Below, piece by piece: positions 25,974 to 35,253 of a stretch of 64,000 nt of DNA. The notes beneath the pieces are model-generated. The model worked only from the letters and a program-made list of their open reading frames with translations. It had not been told where the DNA came from and made no database searches. Position 1 is the first letter of the stretch, and each line of letters opens with the position of its first letter. Made by a program: the position numbers and the translations under genes. The DNA comes from an uncultured Alphaproteobacteria bacterium (GTDB lineage Bacteria > Pseudomonadota > Alphaproteobacteria > HIMB59 > GCA-002718135): the NCBI GenBank assembly GCA_902567855.1, contig CACFOQ010000008.1:1-64000 (forward strand), read 5' to 3'.

Positions 25974-27436
25974 AAAAATTTGATGTAATAATAATTGGAG
26001 GCGGACATAATGGTTTAGTTGCATCTTCATATCTTGCCAAAAAAGGTAAAAAAGTTTTGGTAATTGAAAAAAATGAACATGTTGGAGGATTGGCAGAATA
26101 TGCAAATTCACTAAATTTTATCTCTCCAATCATTAAAAAAGAATTAAATATCAATATTCATAATATTAAAGATACAGATTACATCATATCTCTTGAAGAT
26201 AATCAAAATCATACAATCTTAGAGGATAAAAACGGTAAGCTATCTTTTGTAAAAACAAATGCTGATGAGAATGATCAGAAAACATTTTTATCAATTATTA
26301 ATAACTACAAATTATTTTCAAAAACTCTTGGTTCTTTTATGTATCAAAAGCCCCCAAGAGTTAAATCAGGTAAAAGATCAGACTTATTTCAATTAATGTC
26401 CATGGGATGGAAAATTAGAAAATTAGGTAAAAAAAATATGCGAGAGCTATTAAGAGTTATTGGTTTAAATATTGCTGATGATTTAGAGGATAATTTAAAT
26501 AACGATAACTTAAAGGGTTTATTATCCCATGAATCAGTTTTAGGCTCAAACTTGGGTCCTAGATCTCCTGGCTCAATATTAACTTTACTTTATAAGCAAG
26601 CAATCAATGATAATATTTTTAATTTAAAGAAGATAGAAGTTACAAACTATATTAATCAATTAGAAGATTGTTGTAAAAAAAATACAGTAGAAATAATTAA
26701 ATCCTCTGAAGTTAGAAAAATAATAACTAAAAACAACTCTGTTACTGGCATTCAATTAAATAATAATGAGGTTATAGAATCAAAATGTGTTATGTCTAAT
26801 GCTGACCCCAAAACAACTTACTTAAATTTATTAGGTGCAGAAATATTAGATACTGATTTTATTAGAAGAATTAAAAATTTTAGAAACAAAGGAAATGTTG
26901 CTAAACTTGAATTAGTTTTAGAAAATGAGATTAATATTAAAAATATTGATAAGAAAATGTATGGAAAATTTATTTACGCTCCAAATATAAAATACATAGA
27001 ACATGCATTTAATGCCAATAAGTATAATCATTATTCTAAAAATCCATGTTTGGAATTTTATGTTAATGATAACACTTTGTCAGCAAACATTTATTATGTC
27101 CCATATTTGATTAATGCTAGTCATCAAGAAAATGAAATAATTGAAAAGTGTGTTGCTGTTTTAAGTAAATTTATTCCAGATATGAAAATAAGAAAACAAG
27201 AACTTATTACTCCAAATCAAATGGAGGAAAAATATAATATATCTGGTGGTCATTGGCATCACGGTGATTTAGAAATAGATCAATTATTAATGATGAGACC
27301 TTTTTATGGATCTTCTCAATATTCAACTCCTGTTAACGGTTTATATTTATGCAGTGCTGGCACTCATCCTGGAGGAGGTTTAACTGGTATCAACGGTCTT
27401 AATGCAGCAAAAAAAATAATAGAGGACTCAAAATAA
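25970..27436 (+). CDS. PYROXD2/phytoene-desaturase-like FAD oxidoreductase (2)
   Basis: A 488-residue paralogue of the preceding protein with the same ends: I-I-G-G-G-H-N-G at 8-15 and S-A-G-T-H-P-G-G-G-L near the C terminus. It is about 50 residues shorter and clearly diverged in the N-terminal third. The tandem, overlapping arrangement suggests two unequal subunits of one enzyme rather than redundant copies. Its stop shares one base with the GcvT-like start. The substrate is unknown. Confidence 0.78.
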   Translation: MKKFDVIIIGGGHNGLVASSYLAKKGKKVLVIEKNEHVGGLAEYANSLNFISPIIKKELNINIHNIKDTDYIISLEDNQNHTILEDKNGKLSFVKTNADENDQKTFLSIINNYKLFSKTLGSFMYQKPPRVKSGKRSDLFQLMSMGWKIRKLGKKNMRELLRVIGLNIADDLEDNLNNDNLKGLLSHESVLGSNLGPRSPGSILTLLYKQAINDNIFNLKKIEVTNYINQLEDCCKKNTVEIIKSSEVRKIITKNNSVTGIQLNNNEVIESKCVMSNADPKTTYLNLLGAEILDTDFIRRIKNFRNKGNVAKLELVLENEINIKNIDKKMYGKFIYAPNIKYIEHAFNANKYNHYSKNPCLEFYVNDNTLSANIYYVPYLINASHQENEIIEKCVAVLSKFIPDMKIRKQELITPNQMEEKYNISGGHWHHGDLEIDQLLMMRPFYGSSQYSTPVNGLYLCSAGTHPGGGLTGINGLNAAKKIIEDSK

Positions 27437-28638
27437 TGAATACAGAAAAAATTTCATATAAAAAACCTCTATTAGAAACACCTTTTCATAAAAGAACATC
27501 TGAGCATTGTTATGCAAATGATTGGTATAGGTGGGCTGGTTACAAAGTTGCCAAAGAATACTCCTCAACTGAACTTGAATATACTTCAATGAGAAACACT
27601 GCAGGAGTAATAGATATAACTCCAATGCATAAATATGAAATTAAAGGTAAAGATGCAAAAAAATTTATTAATAAATTAATTACAAAAAATATTACTAATA
27701 TTCAATCTAATCAAGTAGCCTACGGCATATGGTGCAATGAAGATGGAATGGTGATTGATGATGGAACAATATTTTGCTTAAACGAAAATCATTATAGAAT
27801 TTTTTGCGCTGAGAGAAATCTTAATTGGTTTTGTGATACAGCTACTGGATTTAATGTAACTATTGAAGATATAAGCTCATCAATTGCTGCTTTAGCTTTT
27901 CAAGGTCCTTTATCTTGTAAAATTTTAAATCTTTTAAAAGTAGAAAATATAGAAAACCTTAAACCTTTTCATTTTGATAATTACAAACTTGAAAATCAAA
28001 ATGTCACAATTTCAAGAACAGGCTTTTCTGGAGATTTAGGTTATGAAATCTGGTGTGATCCTTCTCAGGCTATCGATGTATGGGACAGCTTATTTAAGTT
28101 TAACAGAGATTATAAAGTACTTGCTGCTGGAATGAACTCACTTGAGATGGTGAGAATTGAAGCAGGATTTATCCAGCCAAATGCAGATTTTATGTCTGCA
28201 GAACAGGCTTTAAGACCAAATAGAATGAGAAACCCGTATGAATTAGGTTTAGGTTGGTTAGTAAATCTAGATAAAGAGTATTTTACTGGGAAACAGGCTT
28301 TAATTAGACACAAAGAAAAAGGGCCTGAAAAAAAACTTGTAGGATTGGATGTTGAGGGAGATAAGCCTGCTATGGGATCTGTCCTCTATGATAATAGTAA
28401 GAAAAATATAGCCAAAGAAATTGGTATAGTGACAGCAGCAATGTGGTCCCCTGTTCTTAAATCTAATATTGCAATTGGATTTGTTAACAAAGAATATTAT
28501 AAGTTGGGATCTAATGTTTATGCTGAAATTTACCATCCAGAAGAATTGGATTATAGAAAAATTTGGGCTGAATGCAAAGTGGTAAAAAAGCAATTTTTTA
28601 ACAATCCAAGAAGGAATGCTATACCTGCATTTATATAG
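27436..28638 (+). CDS. GcvT/DmdA-family folate-dependent aminomethyl- or demethyltransferase
   Basis: A 400-residue protein of the glycine-cleavage T-protein family. It begins with P-F-H-K-R-T-S and has G-K-D-A-K-K-F-I, F-Q-G-P-L-S, R-T-G-F-S-G-D-L-G-Y-E-I-W and G-L-G-W-L-V-N-L motifs in family order. Members accept a one-carbon unit from an amine or methyl group onto tetrahydrofolate; DmdA demethylates DMSP. The N terminus and neighbours differ from DmdA, and it is coupled to two flavoproteins. A role accepting formaldehyde produced by N-demethylation is therefore more likely than DMSP demethylation. This is an inference. Confidence 0.8.
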   Translation: MNTEKISYKKPLLETPFHKRTSEHCYANDWYRWAGYKVAKEYSSTELEYTSMRNTAGVIDITPMHKYEIKGKDAKKFINKLITKNITNIQSNQVAYGIWCNEDGMVIDDGTIFCLNENHYRIFCAERNLNWFCDTATGFNVTIEDISSSIAALAFQGPLSCKILNLLKVENIENLKPFHFDNYKLENQNVTISRTGFSGDLGYEIWCDPSQAIDVWDSLFKFNRDYKVLAAGMNSLEMVRIEAGFIQPNADFMSAEQALRPNRMRNPYELGLGWLVNLDKEYFTGKQALIRHKEKGPEKKLVGLDVEGDKPAMGSVLYDNSKKNIAKEIGIVTAAMWSPVLKSNIAIGFVNKEYYKLGSNVYAEIYHPEELDYRKIWAECKVVKKQFFNNPRRNAIPAFI

Positions 28639-28650
28639 GGTAGATATTAT

Positions 28651-29802
28651 ATGGAATTTAATCTTTCAGAAGAACAGAATCTTTTAATTGATACTACTAA
28701 ATCATTCGTAAAAGCAGAATTATTGCAACATGAAGAATTATTAGAAAAAACAAATAATTTACCAAAAGAATTGTATGATGAAATTAAGAAAAAAAGTATT
28801 GATGCAGGCTTATATGCTTGCAATATGCCAATTGATCATGGTGGTGGTGGTTTAAATGCTTTTGATTTAACCTTAGTTGAAAAACATCTTGGATTTGCAT
28901 CACTTGCTTTAGCAGAAATTGCTTGGAGACCACAAAATATCTTAATGGCCTGCGAAGGTGAACTAGTAGATGAATATTTAAAACCGGCTATTACTGGAGA
29001 GAGAAAAGATTGTATTGCTATGACTGAACCTGGCGCTGGTTCAGATTTAAGAGGTATGAAAACGAAAGCAGTTAAAGATGGCAATGATTGGATTATCAAT
29101 GGAACAAAACATTTTATATCTAATGCTCACATCTCTGACTTTGTTGTTCTTTTTGCTTCAACAGGTGAAGATGATAAAGGTAGAAATTTACTTTCTTGTT
29201 TTTTAGTTGATTTAAAACAAAAAGGAGTTGAAGTTGCTAAAGGATATGACTGTGTCTCTCACAGAGGATATGTAAATAATATTATACATTTTAATGATTG
29301 TAGAATTCCTAGAAAAAATATTCTTGGAGAAAAAGATAAGGGTTTTGAATTAATGAATGTTTGGTTGGAAGCTACTAGATTAACTGTTGCGGCTACATCA
29401 GTATCTAGAGCAGAAAGAGCTTTTGATATAGCATTGGATTGGTCAGCTAATAGAAAACAATTTGGAAAAGTCATTGGAAAATTTCAAGGTGTTTCATTTA
29501 AACTAGCTGATATGGCTACAGAAATTAAATTAGCAAATTTAATGTTAATGGAATCAGCTTGGAAGATTGATCAAAAAACATTAACTTCCCAAGATGCAGC
29601 AATGACAAAATTATTTTGCACTGAAATGTTAAGCAGAGTTTCAGATGAAGCAATTCAAATTTGCGGAGGAATGGGATTAATGGCAGATATACCTCTTGAA
29701 AGAATATGGCGTGATGCAAGAATAGAAAGAATTTGGGAAGGCACAAGTGAAATTCAACGGCATATTATTTCACGTTCTTTATTAAGACCCCTTGGAGCAT
29801 AA
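28651..29802 (+). CDS. acyl-CoA dehydrogenase (2)
   Basis: A 383-residue FAD acyl-CoA dehydrogenase with A-M-T-E-P-G-A-G-S-D-L near 124-134, R-K-Q-F-G-K-V-I-G-K-F-Q in the C-terminal domain, and I-W-E-G-T-S-E-I-Q-R at the end. It follows the GcvT-like gene by 12 nt and precedes a CoA ligase and a CaiD homologue. Those neighbours make gamma-butyrobetainyl-CoA or a similar amino-acyl-CoA a reasonable substrate. The sequence alone does not show specificity. Confidence 0.88.
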   Translation: MEFNLSEEQNLLIDTTKSFVKAELLQHEELLEKTNNLPKELYDEIKKKSIDAGLYACNMPIDHGGGGLNAFDLTLVEKHLGFASLALAEIAWRPQNILMACEGELVDEYLKPAITGERKDCIAMTEPGAGSDLRGMKTKAVKDGNDWIINGTKHFISNAHISDFVVLFASTGEDDKGRNLLSCFLVDLKQKGVEVAKGYDCVSHRGYVNNIIHFNDCRIPRKNILGEKDKGFELMNVWLEATRLTVAATSVSRAERAFDIALDWSANRKQFGKVIGKFQGVSFKLADMATEIKLANLMLMESAWKIDQKTLTSQDAAMTKLFCTEMLSRVSDEAIQICGGMGLMADIPLERIWRDARIERIWEGTSEIQRHIISRSLLRPLGA

Positions 29803-29805
29803 TCT

Positions 29806-31842
29806 TTGAACTTAAAAAAACTTTTTAGACCAAAAAGCTTGGCTATAATAGGAGGCTATTGGGCAGACTTTGTTTATGATGGAAATAAAACTATTGGTTA
29901 TAAAGGTAAAGTTTGGCATATAAATCCTTCACGAAAAAGTACCAAAAGAAAAAAATATTATAAAAATATTAAAGATCTGCCAGAAATACCTGATTGTGTT
30001 TATCTTGCCGTTTCAAGAGATCAAACTGTAAAATTAATTAAAGATATATCTAATATGGGTGTTGGAGGAACAGTTTGCCTGGCTTCAAGATTTTCTGAAC
30101 TTAATTCAAAAGAAGGAAAAGATAAAACTAATGAACTTATAAAAAACTCTGGTAAGATGCCTTTTCTGGGGCCAAATTGTTATGGATTTATCAATTATTT
30201 AGATAAAATTTCTGTATGGTCAGATCAAGTTTCTGGAAAACCAACAAAAAAAGGTGTTGCTATTATATGTCAGAGCGGAACAATTGGTAATACTATTAGT
30301 TTTAACAACAGATCTTTGCCTATTGGCTACATAATTTCTTTAGGCAATCAATCAAAAATAACCATTGAAGATGCAATTAGTTATGCCCTTGATGATAACA
30401 GAGTAACCGCCATTGGTATTTATGCAGAAAGTTTTACCAATACTGCAAAATTAATTAAAGTATTTAAAAAATCTAAGTTAAAGAACATACCTATAGCTAT
30501 AGTCAAAGTAGGCAGATCTAAAATTTCATCTAAAACAATTTTAACACATACTGGCTCTCTTAGTGGGAAAGAAGATATTTATGATTCTTTGTTTCAAAGA
30601 ATGGGCGTAGCAAAATGCAATACATTAGGTGAATTATGTGAAATTTTAAAATTATTTCATACACATGGAGTTTTAAAAAATGATCAAATTTCAATAATGG
30701 GGCCATCTGGAGGAGATATGGCTATGATAGGTGATGTGGCAGAATCTTTATCATTAAAATTTGGCAAAATACCTCCAAAAATAAAAAATGATTTAAAAAA
30801 AGTTAATCACCCAAGCGTGATAATATCAAATCCTTTTGATTTACAAACATACAATTGGAATGATCCTGAGAATCTAGAAAAAACATTTAAATTAATATTC
30901 AAAACAAATTTTGCTTTAAATGCGCTGATGTTAGATCTTCCAAATATAGAAGATTGTGATACTGAAGAGTGGGATGCAATAGTAGATAAGTTTATAAAAT
31001 CTTCAAAAATAAAAAAAAATGGAGCAATTATTTCTTCACTTTCAGATACTCTTCCAAAATATTTAAGAGAAAAATGTCTAAAGTATAACGTTGTTCCTCT
31101 TCAAGGCATGTCAGAAAGTTTATTAGCTATAAGTAATGCAATAAAAATTGGAAAAGTATGGAAGAATTTTACTGATATAAAAATTCCTGAGGAAATACCA
31201 AATCTTAAAAAGAAAATAAAAACATATTCAGAATATGAATCAAAGTTAATTTTAAAGAAAAACAAAATACCTACTCCAAAATCCTTAGTTACAAATAAAA
31301 AGAATATATTTCGAGATTCTAAAAAAATTGGATTTCCTTTAGTGGCAAAAATAAATTCAAATACAGTTTTTCATAAAACTGAAATTGGAGGTGTTGTAAC
31401 TAATATTAATAGTGAAAAAGAATTAAAGAAAAAAACAAATAAATTTACTGGCAATATCTTAATTGAAAAAATGATAACTGATAATGTCTTTGAAATGATT
31501 GTAGGAATAAAAAACGATAATGAATTTGGTCCTACTATAATTTTAGGAGCTGGAGGAATTTATACTGAATTATTTAAAGATACAACCACCCTACTCTTAC
31601 CTTTAACTAAAAGAATGATTGTGGAAGAGATAAAAAAACTAAAATTTAGTAAAATATTATTTGGTTTTAGAGGAAAAAATAGTGGTGATTTAGATGCTTT
31701 AGTTAATTCAATATTAAAAATTGCTAAATTTGCTGAAAATAATTATGATAAAATTTCAGAAGTTGATATAAATCCATTAATAGTTTGTAAAAAAGGCAAA
31801 GGGGTGTTTGCCGTAGATGCATTAATACATTATTTTAAATAA
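29806..31842 (+). CDS. NDP-forming acyl-CoA synthetase (acetate-CoA ligase family, fused subunits)
   Basis: A 678-residue fused ligase: CoA-binding Rossmann domain (1-135), succinyl-CoA-ligase-like flavodoxin domains (140-440) with the phosphohistidine motif T-H-T-G-S, and a C-terminal ATP-grasp domain (about 460-678) containing G-A-G-G-I-Y-T-E-L-F. Such ligases make acyl-CoA from acid, CoA and ATP with release of ADP. The start is a TTG at 29806, the only start directly before the Rossmann strand. Within the operon it would activate the carboxylic acid for the dehydrogenase and hydratase. Confidence 0.85.
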   Translation: MNLKKLFRPKSLAIIGGYWADFVYDGNKTIGYKGKVWHINPSRKSTKRKKYYKNIKDLPEIPDCVYLAVSRDQTVKLIKDISNMGVGGTVCLASRFSELNSKEGKDKTNELIKNSGKMPFLGPNCYGFINYLDKISVWSDQVSGKPTKKGVAIICQSGTIGNTISFNNRSLPIGYIISLGNQSKITIEDAISYALDDNRVTAIGIYAESFTNTAKLIKVFKKSKLKNIPIAIVKVGRSKISSKTILTHTGSLSGKEDIYDSLFQRMGVAKCNTLGELCEILKLFHTHGVLKNDQISIMGPSGGDMAMIGDVAESLSLKFGKIPPKIKNDLKKVNHPSVIISNPFDLQTYNWNDPENLEKTFKLIFKTNFALNALMLDLPNIEDCDTEEWDAIVDKFIKSSKIKKNGAIISSLSDTLPKYLREKCLKYNVVPLQGMSESLLAISNAIKIGKVWKNFTDIKIPEEIPNLKKKIKTYSEYESKLILKKNKIPTPKSLVTNKKNIFRDSKKIGFPLVAKINSNTVFHKTEIGGVVTNINSEKELKKKTNKFTGNILIEKMITDNVFEMIVGIKNDNEFGPTIILGAGGIYTELFKDTTTLLLPLTKRMIVEEIKKLKFSKILFGFRGKNSGDLDALVNSILKIAKFAENNYDKISEVDINPLIVCKKGKGVFAVDALIHYFK

Positions 31843-31846
31843 TTAT

Positions 31847-32623
31847 ATGAATAAACCTATAAAAACTAAAATTGAAGGATCAATATTAGAAGTAACAATT
31901 GATCGTCCAAAAGCGAACGCTATAGACTCTAAAACTAGCATAATATTAGGAGATATTTTTGCTGATTTTAGAGATAATCCTAAACTTAAAGTTGCTATAA
32001 TAACTGGAGGTGGTGAAAAATTTTTTTCTGCTGGATGGGATCTTAAAGCTGTAAATGAAGGAGAAAGTGCTGATGCAGATTATGGCGTAGGTGGATTTGG
32101 AGGATTGCAAGAATTACCAAATATGAATAAACCTATTATTTCTGCTGTTAATGGTATTGCATGTGGAGGTGGTTTTGAAATCATGATTTCAGCAGATATT
32201 ATTATTGCTGCAGATCACGCTACTTTTGCTTTACCTGAAATTAATGTGGGTGTCATAGCTGATGCGGCAACTATAAAACTAAGAAGAAGAATTCCCTATC
32301 ATGTAGCTGTCGAATTTTTAATGACAGGTAGGTGGATGGATGTCAAAGAAGCAAAGCACTGGGGTTTAGTTAATGAAATAGTTGATAAAAAAAATTTATT
32401 AAAAAGATCCTGGGAAATTGCTGATAAAATTTCAAAAGGACCTAATTTAATATATTCATCAATCAAAGAAGTTTTAAGAGAAACAGAAAATGAAAAGGAG
32501 ATACCTTCTTTTGATATTCTTCGATCCTTAGAAACTGTAAAGAAGGTTTATGGAAGTGAAGACTTAAAAGAAGGCGCCTCTTCTTTTGTAAAAAAAACTG
32601 ATCCAAATTGGAAAGATAAATAG
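31847..32623 (+). CDS. CaiD-like carnitinyl-CoA dehydratase / crotonase family
   Basis: A 258-residue crotonase that resembles CaiD closely along its length. The N-terminal G-S-I-L-E-V-T-I-D-R-P-K-A-N-A-I-D, the G-E-K-F-F-S-A-G-W-D-L-K-A oxyanion region and the end D-P-N-W-K are all CaiD-like. Glu111 and Glu131 stand where the family's catalytic acids are expected. CaiD interconverts crotonobetainyl-CoA and carnitinyl-CoA. With the ligase and dehydrogenase upstream, the operon could convert gamma-butyrobetaine to carnitinyl-CoA. It ends 56 nt before the second operator and aminotransferase operon. Confidence 0.78.
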   Translation: MNKPIKTKIEGSILEVTIDRPKANAIDSKTSIILGDIFADFRDNPKLKVAIITGGGEKFFSAGWDLKAVNEGESADADYGVGGFGGLQELPNMNKPIISAVNGIACGGGFEIMISADIIIAADHATFALPEINVGVIADAATIKLRRRIPYHVAVEFLMTGRWMDVKEAKHWGLVNEIVDKKNLLKRSWEIADKISKGPNLIYSSIKEVLRETENEKEIPSFDILRSLETVKKVYGSEDLKEGASSFVKKTDPNWKDK

Positions 32624-32644
32624 TTAACAATTTTAATTATTTCA

Positions 32645-32660
32645 TTGAATGCTCATTCAG
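32645..32660. promoter_or_regulatory. palindromic operator (site 2) upstream of the aminotransferase operon
   Basis: TTGAATG-CT-CATTCAG matches site 1 in 13 of 14 arm positions. It is extended by TCA on the left and TGA on the right into a 22-bp imperfect palindrome (32642-32663). It lies 19 nt before the aminotransferase ATG, so a bound repressor would block transcription or initiation. The repeat count and placement suggest a shared regulon with the tetR locus. Confidence 0.72.
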
Positions 32661-32679
32661 TGAATGATAAAACTACTTA

Positions 32680-34056
32680 ATGAAAAACGATTATATTAGT
32701 GAAATTCATAAAAAAGATAGATTAGTTCTTCATCCTTATGAAGATACAAATACAAGAGGAACATATAACCGTAAACTAATTACAAAATCAGATAATATTT
32801 ATTTATATGATGAAAATGGGACTGAATATATTGATGGTCCTGGAGGAATGTGGTGTAATAATATTGGCCACGGCAATAAGGAAATTGGAGAAGCCGTAAA
32901 AAAACAACTTGAAAAATTAGAATATTGTAGTCCTTTTTCAGAATCTACTGAAATATCAGCTGAATTAGCTTCGGTTTTATCAGAGTTATCTCCCGGTGAT
33001 CTGAATACAGTTTTTTTTACCACTGATGGATCAACTGCAAATGATACTGCTTTAAGATTTATAATGTTTTATAATAATATGCTAGGTCGTCCTAATAAAA
33101 AACATATCATTACAAGAAATAAAGCTTATCACGGCAGTACCTATTTAACAGGATCAATAACTGGGAAAGATAGAGAAAAAAATAATTTTGATTTTGAAAA
33201 AGATTTTATCCATCATTTAAGTGCTCCTTTAGAGTATAGAAGAAAAGATAATCAAACTGTGGAAGAGTTTTGTGATGATCTAGTGAAAGAATTTGAAAAT
33301 AAAATTCTTGAGCTTGGTTCTGAAAATGTCGCTGCTTTTATAGCAGAACCTATTATGGCATCTGGAGGATGTATTGTTCCACCAACGGGTTATTTAAAAA
33401 GAATATGGGAAATTTGTAAAAAAAATGATGTACTTTTTATATCTGATGAAGTTGTTACTGGCTTTGGAAGAATAGGTCATTTTTTTGCTTCAGAAAAAGT
33501 ATTTGGAGTAACACCTGACATTATAACTTGTGCTAAAGGTATCACTTCAGGATATATGCCTTTGGGTGCTGTTTTATTTTCAGATAAATTGCTTAATGAT
33601 CTTAAAAATGATTCTGCTCTTTTTTTTCATGGATATACATATTCTGGTCACCCCGCTTGTTGTGCAGCAGCATTAAAGAATATAGAAATTATTAAAAGAG
33701 ATAAAATTCTAGAACATGTTCAAAATATAGAACCTTACTTTCATCAACAATTAAAAAAATTATACGATTTACCAATTGTGGGAGATATAAGAGGCAAAGG
33801 ACTTATGGCTGGAATAGAATGCGTGATTAATAAAGACAGTAAAGAGGCTCTAGTATTAGATAAAGCTATAGGCTCTAGAATCGATGAAGAGTCATTAAAA
33901 TTGGGATTAATAATTCGTCCACTTTATCATATATGTGTTTTATCTCCTGCTTTAATTATTTCAAAAAATCAAATTGATACACTTGTAGATAAATTATATT
34001 TAGCAATTAAAAATACAATAACACAATTAGAAGTAGAGGGCTTATGGAAAGGTTAA
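32680..34056 (+). CDS. class III (omega) aminotransferase
   Basis: A 458-residue PLP enzyme with the fold-type I class III pattern. It has the D-G-x-x-G-M-W-C-N-N-I-G-H-G segment (52-65), the Asp256 in F-I-S-D-E-V-V-T-G-F-G-R and the Schiff-base Lys286 in C-A-K-G-I-T-S-G-Y. Relatives move terminal amino groups of putrescine, taurine, GABA or beta-alanine to pyruvate or 2-oxoglutarate. It is the first gene of the operon after operator 2. In this setting it could deaminate a fully demethylated omega-amino acid or a diamine. The substrate is not determined. Confidence 0.85.
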   Translation: MKNDYISEIHKKDRLVLHPYEDTNTRGTYNRKLITKSDNIYLYDENGTEYIDGPGGMWCNNIGHGNKEIGEAVKKQLEKLEYCSPFSESTEISAELASVLSELSPGDLNTVFFTTDGSTANDTALRFIMFYNNMLGRPNKKHIITRNKAYHGSTYLTGSITGKDREKNNFDFEKDFIHHLSAPLEYRRKDNQTVEEFCDDLVKEFENKILELGSENVAAFIAEPIMASGGCIVPPTGYLKRIWEICKKNDVLFISDEVVTGFGRIGHFFASEKVFGVTPDIITCAKGITSGYMPLGAVLFSDKLLNDLKNDSALFFHGYTYSGHPACCAAALKNIEIIKRDKILEHVQNIEPYFHQQLKKLYDLPIVGDIRGKGLMAGIECVINKDSKEALVLDKAIGSRIDEESLKLGLIIRPLYHICVLSPALIISKNQIDTLVDKLYLAIKNTITQLEVEGLWKG

Positions 34057-34065
34057 AACTTCTTA

Positions 34066-35253
34066 ATGTTTTCCAAAATTAAAAGGTATTTTGACTTTAG
34101 TTCAATAAATTCTAGTATAAAATATTTATCTATTGTTGCTTTCTTTACAGGCACAGTTCTTGGTTATTTTTTCACAATAATAGTAATTTTACAAAAATAC
34201 GCAGGTTATTCAGAATCAACAATTGGTTTAATTGCTTCTAGTTTTTCTTTTGGGTTAATGTCTGCAGGATTTTTTGTGTCTAAAACTTTAGATAGATTTG
34301 GATTATTTAATACATTGATATTCTCAGTATGTATTCAAGCCTTATGTGTTATTTCTATGTTTGTATATTTTAATCCAATAAATTTTGTGATTTGTCATTT
34401 TATCATGGGACTTACGGGAGGCATGAATTGGATGACAATGGATACTTGGGTAAATATTGTTTCTAATAACAATAATAGAGGAAAATCTATAGGTTTATAT
34501 AATTCAGCAATTTCAATTGGTTTTGGTGTAGGGCCATTAATTGTAGCTGTTTTAGGAAGTAAAGGATCTTTACCAATTTTTATATGCTTAATAATAATGG
34601 CTTTCAGAATTTTTATGATTATTTTAATAAAGAAACATATCGAAAATGTAGAAATACCTAAGCAAAAGAAACAAATTAGTTTTTCATTCATTGTAATGGC
34701 CCCTTTTGTTTTTGTTGCTATATTTATTGGGGGAATTAATGACTCTACTTTTGGTGCTTTATTTCCTGCATTTATGATAAATGAATTCTTTTCTGACAGA
34801 CAAATTGGTTTCTATTATTTTTTAGGAGCTTTTGCTGGTGTCTTATCTCAACCTTTTGTAGGAGCATTAAGTGATAAAATAGATAAAAGAAAATTAATTT
34901 TTATTTTTCTTTGTGGAAATATTATATGGCCACTACTTCTATTAAAAACTATAAACTTAGATTATGCTGTTTACATTTCAGTTATTATATGGGGTTGTTC
35001 AAGTATTAGTTTGTATACTGTGACTTTGGCCTATTTAGGACAAAGGATAAAAATCAAGGAAATAGCAATAGCTACTTCATTATTCATCATAATATATGAA
35101 GCAGGAGAATTCATAGGGCCTATTTCCGTAGGTATAGTTATGGACAGTATGGGAAATAATGGATTTATTTATAGCCTATTAATCTTTACTAGTTTTAGTA
35201 TAATAATTGGATTTATCAGATCAGTTTTAAAAAATGCAAATAAAAATAATTAA
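34066..35253 (+). CDS. MFS transporter
   Basis: A 395-residue membrane protein with about 12 hydrophobic helices in two halves. It has an MFS loop-like S-K-T-L-D-R-F-G near 70-77 and the equivalent L-S-D-K-I-D-K-R-K in the second half. It lacks a signal peptide. It is 9 nt after the aminotransferase and overlaps the GNAT gene by 20 nt. A role in uptake or export of the pathway substrate is inferred only from location. Confidence 0.8.
   Translation: MFSKIKRYFDFSSINSSIKYLSIVAFFTGTVLGYFFTIIVILQKYAGYSESTIGLIASSFSFGLMSAGFFVSKTLDRFGLFNTLIFSVCIQALCVISMFVYFNPINFVICHFIMGLTGGMNWMTMDTWVNIVSNNNNRGKSIGLYNSAISIGFGVGPLIVAVLGSKGSLPIFICLIIMAFRIFMIILIKKHIENVEIPKQKKQISFSFIVMAPFVFVAIFIGGINDSTFGALFPAFMINEFFSDRQIGFYYFLGAFAGVLSQPFVGALSDKIDKRKLIFIFLCGNIIWPLLLLKTINLDYAVYISVIIWGCSSISLYTVTLAYLGQRIKIKEIAIATSLFIIIYEAGEFIGPISVGIVMDSMGNNGFIYSLLIFTSFSIIIGFIRSVLKNANKNN

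Noticed and set aside
24345-27436. Carotenoid desaturases (crtI-like) for the tandem flavoproteins
   Set aside because: No phytoene synthase, cyclase or other carotenoid gene is nearby, and the sequence is closer to PYROXD2-type members of the family.
27436-28638. Calling this gene dmdA (DMSP demethylase)
   Set aside because: It belongs to the same GcvT family, and dehydrogenase, ligase and crotonase genes follow as in dmdBCD, but the N terminus differs from DmdA, the ligase is of the ADP-forming type, the crotonase is CaiD-like and two flavoproteins are coupled to it.
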